From Actinomycetota bacterium (GTDB lineage: Bacteria > Actinomycetota > Acidimicrobiia > Acidimicrobiales > RAAP-2), in NCBI GenBank assembly GCA_009701115.1, contig WLKR01000027.1:1-10615 (forward strand): a stretch of DNA of 10,615 nt. The letters are read 5' to 3'. Under the pieces are notes generated by a model, which searched no databases, had not been told where the DNA came from, and saw only the letters and a program-made list of their open reading frames with translations. Below, piece by piece: positions 1-6,567 of this stretch (positions are counted from its first letter, which is position 1; each line of letters starts with the position of its first letter). Made by a program: the position numbers and the translations under genes.

Positions 1-503
1 CTTTGATCAAGAAGGCGCGCTTTGAGTGCCGGTCCCTCACCACGCTTGATGTGCAGGACCTGGTCGAACTCCTTGCGCTTTATACGTAACGCGTCAGGAC
101 CCAGCTCACTGAGATCGGGATCGACTTCAACACGGCCCAGACGACGAGGATCATGGAGGACGAGCTTGCGACCATCTTCAAATTCAATGCCGGCCCGAAT
201 CCACGACGAGCGATACTTATGGGGGCCATAGAACAGCCCGTCAATCCCGGCGTCACTGTCGAGCAGGAGCACGCCCGTCATGCCAAATCGCATACCCAGC
301 CGCATGCCGTCGGTCTCGAGCAGCATGAGTTTTCCCCGGCGATCAGTGCCAGTGACGGTTAGCCCTTTGATGGAGCGTGACCAGAACGAGGTGCTGGGCA
401 GCTTCTTGGCGGCGTACTGGTCAGAGAATCCTCGACTAATGCGAGCGCCCACCACGCGCTCGGCGAGAGCACGATAGGACTCAACTTCCAGAATCTCAGG
501 CAT
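1..503 (-). CDS. Fpg/Nei-family DNA glycosylase (base excision repair), N-terminal part, cut by window edge
   Basis: Reading the minus strand from the ATG at 503-501 gives 167 codons with no stop before the window ends. The protein begins MPEILEVE, matching the Fpg/Nei N-terminus in which Pro2 (after Met removal) attacks the damaged base's sugar and Glu3 assists. RRGK with Lys58 matches the conserved DNA-binding lysine. FGMTG (73-77) matches the usual LGMSG, whose Met fills the gap left by the flipped base. DPRRLGR (118-124) matches DPRRFGR. The last residues, LKARLLDQ, are where the helix-two-turn-helix domain starts; that domain and the zinc finger lie outside. By family knowledge it excises oxidised bases and nicks the strand. 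The normal Pro in PELPEVE is Leu5, and the Phe after DPRR is Leu122. These look like an actinobacterial Fpg/Nei paralogue, so I do not choose between mutM and nei. It is divergent from the FrhB-like gene. Confidence 0.9.
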   Translation of the reverse strand, partial: MPEILEVESYRALAERVVGARISRGFSDQYAAKKLPSTSFWSRSIKGLTVTGTDRRGKLMLLETDGMRLGMRFGMTGVLLLDSDAGIDGLFYGPHKYRSSWIRAGIEFEDGRKLVLHDPRRLGRVEVDPDLSELGPDALRIKRKEFDQVLHIKRGEGPALKARLLDQ

Positions 504-511
504 CGCTAGGC

Positions 512-517
512 AGGGTA
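512..517 (-). promoter_or_regulatory. Candidate -10 element (TACCCT) for the Fpg/Nei gene
   Basis: On the minus strand TACCCT lies eight bases before the ATG at 503. No Shine-Dalgarno sequence is present between them. This resembles the actinobacterial TANNNT -10 box, and would put the transcript start at or within two bases of the start codon. No convincing -35 is visible. The call rests on pattern and on similar spacing at other genes in the window. Confidence 0.4.
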
Positions 518-557
518 CCGGAACTGAGTAAATCCGAAAACGGAATGGCAATTGGCA

Positions 558-563
558 TAAGGT
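558..563 (+). promoter_or_regulatory. Candidate -10 element (TAAGGT) six bases before the FrhB-like start
   Basis: TAAGGT is followed by exactly six bases (gaattc) and then the ATG at 570, which fits leaderless transcription beginning on the start codon. The same bases could be read as a modest Shine-Dalgarno (AAGGTG at 559-564, five bases from the ATG), so the two readings compete. The exact six-base spacing shared with five other genes in the window favours the promoter reading. Confidence 0.45.
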
Positions 564-569
564 GAATTC

Positions 570-1688
570 ATGAGCGCAGAGAAGCCGAATTGGGATGAAC
601 TCTTCACGGAAGTCGTAACTTCGGGACTGTGCACTGGCTGCTCGGCCTGCATTGTGAGCTGTCCCCATGATGTTCTGGACTACAACGACCAAAACGGCGT
701 CTACCGCCCCTTCCACCTCGAGACGGACGGCACGACCGATCACTGCACCCACCTCAGTTGCACCTCTTGTACGCGAGCCTGCCCTCGATTCCGCGGCTGG
801 GAGGGCGAAATCGACATGCAACGGTACGGTCGCATTCGCACCGACGAAGAAGTCTTCGGTATTGGCGACGTTTTTCTGGCCCGGTCCACTGATGAGCGTC
901 TGCACACCGCCGGACAAGACGGTGGCTTTGTCTCGACGCTCCTTTCGTACGTTCTCGAAAACGACATCATCGATGCGGCCCTCGTCAGTGGGCTCGAGGG
1001 TGATGGTTCCACCTGGAAGGCCGAACCTCGCGTGGTCACCACCCGCGAAGAAGTGATCGCTACGGCCGGTTCGCGTTACACCTACTGCGCCAATCTCCTG
1101 GCCTACCCCAAGGCCGTCGAAGCCGGAGCTGAGCGCATCGCTCTGGTCGGAATGGGCTGCATGGCATCGGCCCCAGGAGTTATGCAGTCCCGCAAGGCCG
1201 GCAAGATTGCCCGACGTTTGGCACTCACCATTGGCCTGCTCTGCTCTAAGACTTTTGACGACGCCATCTTTGAAGAACTCTTTGCCGCCAAGTACAACAT
1301 TCAGCGCCAAGACATCGCGAAGATGAACATCAAGGGTGTCTTTCAAATCTGGATGAAGGACGGCTCGTACCAAGAAGTGCCCCTCAAAGAGGCTCACGCC
1401 TACACGCGTTCGGGCTGTGAACAGTGCCCCGACTTCGCCGCTGAGCACGCCGATCTCTCCACCGGAGGCATCGGAGCGTTTGCCGACTGGACCTTGGTCA
1501 TCGTGCGCACCGACCAAGGTCGTGAACTTATTGCTGCACTCATTGCACAGGGTCTCATTGAAACCAAGCCGGGCGATGAAGATCCCGGCGCCATCGCCCT
1601 TCTTCACAAGTTGGCGCGACTCAGCCGCAAGCGTTGGCCCGAAACGGCCGATGCCGGACCGCGGCGAATTCCCGTTACCGCCGGATAG
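570..1688 (+). CDS. FrhB-like coenzyme F420 hydrogenase/dehydrogenase beta-subunit family iron-sulfur flavoprotein
   Basis: The 372-residue protein starts with a ferredoxin-like segment carrying two cysteine clusters. Cys21, 24, 27 and 31 form a classic CxxCxxCxxxCP 4Fe-4S motif, and Cys59, 64, 67 and 71 form a second, looser cluster. The rest matches the FrhB N- and C-terminal domains: TAGQDGGFVSTLL near 113-125, GSRYTYC (167-173), GMGC (194-197) and the family hallmark CEQCPDFAAEHADLSTGG (283-300). Family members bind FAD plus iron-sulfur clusters and pass electrons between reduced F420, or another donor, and a partner. It is probably cytoplasmic, as no signal or membrane segment is seen. 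No hydrogenase or dehydrogenase partner gene lies nearby, so the substrate is unknown. It precedes the phosphatase by only 27 bp and may be read through into it, although the phosphatase also appears to have its own promoter. Confidence 0.88.
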   Translation: MSAEKPNWDELFTEVVTSGLCTGCSACIVSCPHDVLDYNDQNGVYRPFHLETDGTTDHCTHLSCTSCTRACPRFRGWEGEIDMQRYGRIRTDEEVFGIGDVFLARSTDERLHTAGQDGGFVSTLLSYVLENDIIDAALVSGLEGDGSTWKAEPRVVTTREEVIATAGSRYTYCANLLAYPKAVEAGAERIALVGMGCMASAPGVMQSRKAGKIARRLALTIGLLCSKTFDDAIFEELFAAKYNIQRQDIAKMNIKGVFQIWMKDGSYQEVPLKEAHAYTRSGCEQCPDFAAEHADLSTGGIGAFADWTLVIVRTDQGRELIAALIAQGLIETKPGDEDPGAIALLHKLARLSRKRWPETADAGPRRIPVTAG

Positions 1689-1703
1689 GTCTCCCGAGTC
1701 TCG

Positions 1704-1709
1704 TAGATT
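1704..1709 (+). promoter_or_regulatory. Candidate -10 element (TAGATT) six bases before the histidine phosphatase GTG
   Basis: TAGATT lies in the 27-bp gap after the FrhB-like stop, exactly six bases (aacgaa) before the GTG at 1716. No Shine-Dalgarno sequence precedes the GTG. The identical hexamer at identical spacing occurs before the alpha/beta hydrolase on the other strand. This supports an internal leaderless promoter for the three-gene unit. Confidence 0.5.
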
Positions 1710-1715
1710 AACGAA

Positions 1716-2351
1716 GTGCCTTCAGCCTCCGCATTGACCACTGTCCTGCTCGTTCGCCACGGCGTGACCTCGACGACGGGCAAAGTATTGCCCGGCCGCG
1801 CCCCAGGTCTCCACTTGTCCGACAAAGGTCACGAGCAGGCTGCTTCCGTCGCGGAGCGCATTGGCGGACTCCCAAAACAGCCCGTCGCTATTTACGCTTC
1901 ACCGCTCGAGCGCACTCGCGAAACTGCCGCACCTATCGGACGAGCGCTCCACCAGAAGGTTCTCATTGAAAAGGGCCTCCTCGAGTGCGACTTTGGCGAC
2001 TGGACGGGCAAGACTCTGGCCAGCCTTTCAAAGAAACCCGAGTGGAAGACGGTGCAGAACGCACCGAGCACCTTTCGCTTCCCCAACGGTGAGTCCTTCA
2101 TCGAGATGCAGTCACGCATGTGGACGACCATTCAACGACTGGTCGTCAAGCACGCCGATGAGACCATCGTCTTGGTATCGCACGCCGACCCCATTAAGGC
2201 GGCCGTGACTCAGGCCCAGGGTGTTGCCCTCGATCTCTTTCAGCGCACCGTTATTTCCCCCTGCAGCGTCTCGATTCTCGCCTTCGGCCACGGATCACCC
2301 ATCGTCCTCGGCGTCAACAACACCCATCTCAATGAACTGGCCCCATCATGA
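1716..2351 (+). CDS. Histidine phosphatase (phosphoglycerate mutase-like), MSMEG_4193 family
   Basis: The 211-residue protein is a histidine phosphatase superfamily member. LLVRHG holds the phospho-accepting His15 beside Arg14. SPLERTRETA (62-71) supplies a second phosphate-binding Arg, Glu90 in LLECDFGDW sits at the usual acid/base position, and SHADPIKA (155-162) provides the second catalytic His156. All core residues are intact, so an active phosphatase or mutase is likely, but the substrate is unknown. The order phosphatase, DUF3090, kinase-like identifies it as the MSMEG_4193 type (the mycobacterial relative is, as I recall, Rv2135c). The start is GTG at 1716, since an in-frame stop at 1704 rules out anything upstream. 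A TTG at 1734, just before TTVLLVRHG, is the only close alternative. The stop overlaps the next start as ATGA, indicating translational coupling. Confidence 0.92.
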   Translation: MPSASALTTVLLVRHGVTSTTGKVLPGRAPGLHLSDKGHEQAASVAERIGGLPKQPVAIYASPLERTRETAAPIGRALHQKVLIEKGLLECDFGDWTGKTLASLSKKPEWKTVQNAPSTFRFPNGESFIEMQSRMWTTIQRLVVKHADETIVLVSHADPIKAAVTQAQGVALDLFQRTVISPCSVSILAFGHGSPIVLGVNNTHLNELAPS

Positions 2352-2827
2352 ACTACGAATTTTCTAATCCCGACAAATTGATGGTCGGCACTCGCGGTGC
2401 CGTCGGAGCCCGACTCTTCTTGCTCCAAGTCCGTGAAGGGCGACGGCTCATCATCGTCAAGACCGAGAAGCAACAACTCTCTGCGGTAGCTGAATGGATG
2501 GCGGCCGCCATTCGCGAACTCGGCCGGCCCGGCCATCTCCACGAGGATCTCGCCCTGGAGCCGGAGTACGAGCCGGACTTCGTAGCCGGAGATATCACGG
2601 TCGCCCTCGACCACGACGCCCAGGCCATCATCCTCACCATTAGTTCGGTCGATGACGAAGACGTCCTGAACGTCACGCTCACCAAAGAGTGGGCCGGGGC
2701 GTTGGCGATTGCCATCACCCAACTCGTGGAGGCCGGTCGACCACCGTGCCCTCTCTGTCACCTGCCACTCGACCCTCAGGGTCACGACTGTCCAAGGACT
2801 AACGGGAATTCGGCTCCGATTCGATGA
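2348..2827 (+). CDS. DUF3090 family protein with C-terminal zinc-ribbon-like motif
   Basis: This 159-residue protein is the middle member of the conserved actinobacterial trio. The first 130 residues form a mixed alpha/beta domain with no recognisable catalytic motif. The C-terminus carries Cys134, Cys137, His146 and Cys148 in CPLCHLPLDPQGHDCPR, the typical DUF3090 ending and a plausible single zinc site. NG at the end of the motif is also family-typical. Function is unknown. Its fixed position between a phosphatase and a kinase-like protein suggests an adaptor, regulator or substrate carrier, which is inference only. It starts inside the phosphatase stop (ATGA at 2348-2351) with no Shine-Dalgarno, and its own stop is ATGA at 2824-2827, so translation of the three genes is probably coupled. 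Confidence 0.9.
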   Translation: MNYEFSNPDKLMVGTRGAVGARLFLLQVREGRRLIIVKTEKQQLSAVAEWMAAAIRELGRPGHLHEDLALEPEYEPDFVAGDITVALDHDAQAIILTISSVDDEDVLNVTLTKEWAGALAIAITQLVEAGRPPCPLCHLPLDPQGHDCPRTNGNSAPIR

Positions 2828-3528
2828 CCTCCGAGGAAACCGTCCACCATCTGCTCTCCGGAGAGATTGAAGTCGTCGGTCGGATTGGTGCTTCATCGAA
2901 CCAAGCCCTGCTGGTGCAGGTGCACTACGAGGGACGCTCTATCGAGGCCTGCTTTAAGACCGAGCTCGGCGAACGGCCCCTCTGGGACTTCCCCGACGGC
3001 CTCTGGCGGCGCGAGGTGGCGGCCTTCGAACTCAGTCGCATTATGAACCTCAATCTGGTTCCCGAGACCGTCGGTCGGGCCGAGAGTGAGTTCGGACCTG
3101 GGTCCTTGCAGCGTTGGATTACGGCTACCGACGACCACTACTTCACCCTGCGTGAGGAAAGTCAGCTGGAGAACTGGTTCATCGAACTGGCCTGCTGGGA
3201 CTTCATTGCGAACAACACGGACCGTAAGAGTGGTCACGTCCTCTTCGACGAGACCCGATGCTGGGCTATTGATCAGGGCCTCTGCTTTGCCGAGGAAGAC
3301 AAACTACGAACCGTGATTTGGGATTTTGCGGGATCGCCTATTCCTGCATCGGTCTCAGATGGAATTGCCAAACTTCTCGTGACCCAAGGTGGTGCCCTCA
3401 ACGACTGGCTATCCCTTGATGAAGTGACGGCCACCTTGGAGCGCGCTACGTGGCTGGAAGCGCAGGGCGAACTGCCATTCCCCAATGAAGAGAACGAGTG
3501 GCCGCCCTACCCCTGGCCGTTGATCTAA
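2824..3528 (+). CDS. SCO1664-family kinase-like protein (distant PI3/4-kinase or HipA-like fold)
   Basis: The 234-residue protein has the residue pattern of an atypical kinase. A loop GRIGASSNQALL (19-30) stands where a nucleotide-binding loop would be, followed by Lys45 in ACFKTELGERPLWDFP and Glu64 in RREVAAFELS. A catalytic-loop-like stretch ANNTDRKSGH has Asn131, Asp133, Arg134, Lys135 and His138, and IDQGLCF with Asp150 stands where a metal-binding Asp (DFG-like) would lie. GERPLWDFP, NNxDRKxGH and the ID-GLCF motif are what I recall of the SCO1664 family, for which distant similarity to phosphatidylinositol 3/4-kinases has been noted. Phosphate transfer has not been shown by anything here, and the substrate is unknown. 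The start is the ATG within the DUF3090 stop. The stop codon overlaps that of the convergent MFS gene. Confidence 0.9.
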   Translation: MTSEETVHHLLSGEIEVVGRIGASSNQALLVQVHYEGRSIEACFKTELGERPLWDFPDGLWRREVAAFELSRIMNLNLVPETVGRAESEFGPGSLQRWITATDDHYFTLREESQLENWFIELACWDFIANNTDRKSGHVLFDETRCWAIDQGLCFAEEDKLRTVIWDFAGSPIPASVSDGIAKLLVTQGGALNDWLSLDEVTATLERATWLEAQGELPFPNEENEWPPYPWPLI

Positions 3529-4757
3529 CGACGTTCTTCGGCCACCACTGTGCCAATGGCCAGGACGGCCACGGGAATCAACGCGAGAGCGCAGAGCCAG
3601 TGGTAGTTCAAGAATCCGATGATGACCCCGGCCACCGCACCACCGGCCGCGCCCATCAAGTTCATAATGAGGTCGCTCGTGCCCTGCGTTGAGGACCGCA
3701 CTTCGTCGTCGACCGACTCCGACAGCAGAGTGGAGCCCGCAATCAACGTGAAGGACCAACCGAGACCCAGCATGAAGAGTCCCGATCCCAGTTGCCACGT
3801 ATTCATCCCTTGGGCCGTTCCGGCCGTAACTACGGCGGCGATAAGCAGTAGGACGCCAATCTGAATAGAGCGAACGCGACCTAACTTGTCGCTCAACCAG
3901 CCCACGAGTGGCGAGAAGGCAAACATGCCCAGGATGTGAATACTGATCACGAGACCAATGATGGTCAACGTCACATCGACCTGCTTCATATGCACGGGCG
4001 TCATCACCATGACGCCCACCATGACGAGGTGGCCAATCGCCACGGCACTGACGCCGAGTAGGGCGCGGCGATTCCGGCCAATGATGCCGAGTACTTCGCG
4101 CATCGGGAGCTGAGCGCGCATCGCACCGGTCTCGAGGTTCTTGTTGGCCAGGATGTAGGGATCGGGACGGAGAAAGAGTCGAATCACCGTGAGGGAAATC
4201 ATCAAGGTGGATGCGGCCAATAGATACGGACCAACAAGGCGCGGCAGTCCGAAAAGATGCGCGAGCGAACCGGAAGGCGTTAGGAGGTTGGGTCCGGCGA
4301 CCGCTCCCACTGTCGATCCCCACACCACCACGGAAAGATTCCGGGCTCGACTCTCTGGGGTGGCGAGATCGATGGCGGCGAATCGTGCCTGGTAGCTAGA
4401 TGCGGAGGCCGCTCCTAAGAGCAGTGCGCCCACGAAGACAACTGGAAGCGAGCGCAGTGCGCCACCCAAAATGGCCAGAGATGCACCAAAGCTGCCGACC
4501 ACGTAGCCCGATGTCAACGCCAGTCGGCGGCCACCACGATTCGTTAGACGGGCCAACGGAATGGCCATCAGGGCGGCGCCTAAGACGGAAAAGGTTTGGG
4601 CCAATCCAGCCAAGGTCGCCGAGTGTGAAATCGATGAAACTAAAAGAGACCCAGCCGCCACGGTGCCCGAGGTGCCGATACCGGCCAGAACTTGGGCCGT
4701 GGCTAAGACGCGAACAATACGGGGTTGGATCGCCGCTGCCGAAGCAGTGGCCGGCAT
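3525..4757 (-). CDS. Major facilitator superfamily (MFS) transporter
   Basis: The protein of 410 residues from the ATG at 4757 is rich in hydrophobic stretches consistent with about 12 membrane helices, the normal MFS size. The cytoplasmic motif A appears in both halves, as ARLTNRGGRR (69-78, weak, lacking the usual Asp) and GWLSDKLGR (286-294, well kept). This shows the typical duplicated six-helix arrangement. It would sit in the cytoplasmic membrane and move a small molecule, probably by proton exchange. The substrate cannot be read; drug-efflux-like families are the nearest feel. A TTG at 4766 would add three residues but overlap the upstream SDR; the ATG starts two bases after the SDR stop and is preferred. 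It has no promoter-like box of its own, so it is probably co-transcribed with the SDR. It ends on the stop of the opposite kinase-like gene. Confidence 0.9.
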   Translation of the reverse strand: MPATASAAAIQPRIVRVLATAQVLAGIGTSGTVAAGSLLVSSISHSATLAGLAQTFSVLGAALMAIPLARLTNRGGRRLALTSGYVVGSFGASLAILGGALRSLPVVFVGALLLGAASASSYQARFAAIDLATPESRARNLSVVVWGSTVGAVAGPNLLTPSGSLAHLFGLPRLVGPYLLAASTLMISLTVIRLFLRPDPYILANKNLETGAMRAQLPMREVLGIIGRNRRALLGVSAVAIGHLVMVGVMVMTPVHMKQVDVTLTIIGLVISIHILGMFAFSPLVGWLSDKLGRVRSIQIGVLLLIAAVVTAGTAQGMNTWQLGSGLFMLGLGWSFTLIAGSTLLSESVDDEVRSSTQGTSDLIMNLMGAAGGAVAGVIIGFLNYHWLCALALIPVAVLAIGTVVAEERR

Positions 4758-4759
4758 CT

Positions 4760-5551
4760 CTACCAAGTCAGACCCAAGACGGCTCGCATTGTGCTTTCGA
4801 AGGTCACATCATCCATCGCAGTACGAGCGCCGAGAATCATCTCGGTGTCGGCACCCACGCGGACGCGCAGTGGCGTTGCTTCATCCGTTATTGCATTCAA
4901 AATGGCATTACCGACAATCTCGGGACCGGGACGGCCACCCTCACCGGTGACCTTGGAGTCAGTGTCACCCCACTGGTCGTAGAGGCCCTGATAGGCGTCG
5001 GGGTGCGGCAGATGGTCGTTGTTCATCTTCATTCCGGGAGCGGTGTAGCCGGGCTCCACGATGACGACTCGAATACCGAAGTGTCCAACCTCATAGTGGA
5101 GGGACTCAGAAAAGGCCTCAAGTGCAAACTTCGTCGCCGCGTACGGGCCTGCGAGTGGCGTCGCCACTCTCCCCTGGATGGATGAGACATTCACGATGAC
5201 GCCGTGACCTCGTTCGCGCATTCCGGGAATGACTTTTTGAGCCATCCGCACCGGGCCGAGTGAGTTCGTTTCAAACATCTGGCGAATGTGATCGAGTGGG
5301 AAGGTCTCTAACGGTGCCGAACCACCCAGTGCTGCGTTATTCACTAACACGTCGATCGGACCCGCGGCAGCCAGGCAGGCATCAATCGAGGCTTCATTAG
5401 TGACGTCAAGAGGCAACTTCATCGCGACATCGAGGTCACTCAAGAGCGATACGTCGCGAGCCGTCGCAATAACTTCGTGACCAGCTTGGGCAAGGACGGT
5501 GGCGGTGGCGGCGCCGATGGCACGGCCCGCTCCAGTTACGAGGATTCTCAT
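4760..5551 (-). CDS. Short-chain dehydrogenase/reductase (SDR), classical type
   Basis: The 263-residue protein is a classical SDR. TGAGRAIG (6-13) forms the NAD(P)-binding glycine motif, LDVT (48-51) carries the adenine-contacting Asp, and NNAAL (71-75) is the NNAG variant. Asn95, Ser124 in NVSSIQG, and Tyr137 and Lys141 in YAATK make up the catalytic tetrad, and EPGY (161-164) is the usual PG motif. It should oxidise or reduce a hydroxyl/keto group using NAD(P)(H) in the cytoplasm. Arg32 after strand 2 (ATARD) hints at NADP preference, which is only a guess. The substrate is unknown. It is 38 bp downstream of the alpha/beta hydrolase and two bases from the MFS start, so the three probably act together or are co-expressed, for example on an ester- or lactone-containing compound. 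It has its own TAGCCT-N6-ATG box. Confidence 0.92.
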   Translation of the reverse strand: MRILVTGAGRAIGAATATVLAQAGHEVIATARDVSLLSDLDVAMKLPLDVTNEASIDACLAAAGPIDVLVNNAALGGSAPLETFPLDHIRQMFETNSLGPVRMAQKVIPGMRERGHGVIVNVSSIQGRVATPLAGPYAATKFALEAFSESLHYEVGHFGIRVVIVEPGYTAPGMKMNNDHLPHPDAYQGLYDQWGDTDSKVTGEGGRPGPEIVGNAILNAITDEATPLRVRVGADTEMILGARTAMDDVTFESTMRAVLGLTW

Positions 5552-5557
5552 TGGTTC

Positions 5558-5563
5558 AGGCTA
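5558..5563 (-). promoter_or_regulatory. Candidate -10 element (TAGCCT) six bases before the SDR start
   Basis: On the minus strand TAGCCT is followed by six bases (gaacca) and the ATG at 5551. It lies in the 38-bp gap after the hydrolase. No Shine-Dalgarno is visible before the ATG, so a leaderless internal promoter for SDR and MFS would solve how the SDR start is recognised. Read-through from the hydrolase is still possible. Confidence 0.4.
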
Positions 5564-5589
5564 TTACCCGAAACCACACTGACCGGTGA

Positions 5590-6561
5590 CTACAGCAGCG
5601 CTCGACCGGAGTGACGTTGGGCCACCGTTGCGATGAGTTCCGAGTCGCCGATATTGGCCAACCACGTCCGTACGAGTTCGATGTGGGCCTCGGTAACGGG
5701 TCGCCACGGGTCACCGGCCGTACCAGTCGTGTCATCACCCATGGTGCCCATGAACTCCAAGACGAAGTCTGGGACACCCTCCACCGTTGGGGCCACTTCG
5801 ATGTACATACCAACGTCAGAGCAGCCCTGATGGCCCACGTTCTGCAAAAGCAGCGCCGTCGTTTTGTCCTTCTTGAGCTGCGGCAGTACGGGGTGAATGT
5901 TCGTTTCCACTGGCGTGGTGGCGTCCTTGTCTCCGGCCACAATCAATGCGGTGGTCGCCACGCGTTCCAACTCTGCCGCACTGAGTCGCATGAGGTACGG
6001 CTCGAGAGCAATCAACGATTGCAACATCGATCGGCCCTGGTCGGTACCGGCCCACGCAAAGATGGCGTACGCCCCGAATGAATGGCCCAGTGCCGAAATC
6101 GCGTTCTCGTCGATTGTGAGACCGTGATCGAAACCCGCGACACGACCCAACGTCGAATCCAGCAAGAACTGCAAGTCAGCGACGCGCATGACAATATTTG
6201 TATCTTCATCGACGCCACCGCCTAAGAGAACATCGGCCATCGTGTCACCCTGATGGTCCAGTGCAATAACGGCGTAACCGTGCGAGGCGAGGGCCTCGCA
6301 GAGTTGTGAGTAGACGAGACGGGTACCCATGTGGCCGTGCGAAACAATCACGGTTGGTAGCGGAGTCGACACGGCCGCACCGCCTGCGAGGGCGGCACCG
6401 AAGAAGCCCACACCGAGTAGGAGTTCGTACATCATGGGATCGCCTTCGGCAGAAGAACGTGGGAACCAGACCTCAACGCCCACCATGCGGCCCTCTCGGG
6501 CCTGATCTATCAGGAGGTGTGAGTTGCGTCCAATGGGGTGAGGGCCATGTGTAGAAATCAT
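5590..6561 (-). CDS. Alpha/beta hydrolase, PAF-acetylhydrolase / dienelactone-hydrolase-like
   Basis: The 323-residue protein has the alpha/beta hydrolase pattern. SHGHMG (74-79) is the oxyanion-hole turn, GHSFGA (159-164) holds nucleophile Ser161, AGDKDATTP (209-217) provides the acid, Asp211 or Asp213, and VGHQGCSD (242-249) holds His244. The stretch from SHG through LASHGYAVIALDHQG (91-105) resembles bacterial relatives of platelet-activating-factor acetylhydrolase, so an ester or lipid-ester substrate is plausible but unproven. A glycine/alanine-rich hydrophobic stretch at about 45-64 lies between the first strand and the oxyanion turn; it is too internal for a signal peptide and could be a lid or membrane-binding patch. 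It is first in a minus-strand run with the SDR and MFS genes. The ATG has no Shine-Dalgarno but does have TAGATT six bases upstream. Confidence 0.87.
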   Translation of the reverse strand: MISTHGPHPIGRNSHLLIDQAREGRMVGVEVWFPRSSAEGDPMMYELLLGVGFFGAALAGGAAVSTPLPTVIVSHGHMGTRLVYSQLCEALASHGYAVIALDHQGDTMADVLLGGGVDEDTNIVMRVADLQFLLDSTLGRVAGFDHGLTIDENAISALGHSFGAYAIFAWAGTDQGRSMLQSLIALEPYLMRLSAAELERVATTALIVAGDKDATTPVETNIHPVLPQLKKDKTTALLLQNVGHQGCSDVGMYIEVAPTVEGVPDFVLEFMGTMGDDTTGTAGDPWRPVTEAHIELVRTWLANIGDSELIATVAQRHSGRALL

Positions 6562-6567
6562 GAGAGC

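Noticed and set aside
559..564. AAGGTG as Shine-Dalgarno of the FrhB-like gene
   Set aside because: Not excluded, but it coincides with TAAGGT at the exact spacing seen for five other genes, so the promoter reading is preferred.
2240..2896. Long minus-strand open frame (218 codons) covering the DUF3090 gene
   Set aside because: It is antisense to a recognised gene in a coupled operon, has low-complexity Arg/Gly/Ser-rich composition and no recognisable motif.
3409..4323. Minus-strand open frame of 304 codons rich in Arg, Gly and His
   Set aside because: It is a frame-shifted shadow of the MFS gene; composition is that of out-of-frame high-GC DNA.
4758..4766. TTG start for the MFS gene giving three extra residues
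   Set aside because: The ATG at 4757 is a stronger start codon and avoids overlap with the SDR coding end.
4400..5185. Plus-strand open frame of 261 codons
   Set aside because: It lies opposite the MFS and SDR genes, spans both, and shows Arg/Pro/His-rich out-of-frame composition with no domain.
5611..6081. Plus-strand open frame of 156 codons antisense to the hydrolase
   Set aside because: No motif, and it overlaps the catalytic Ser- and His-coding parts of a convincing hydrolase.
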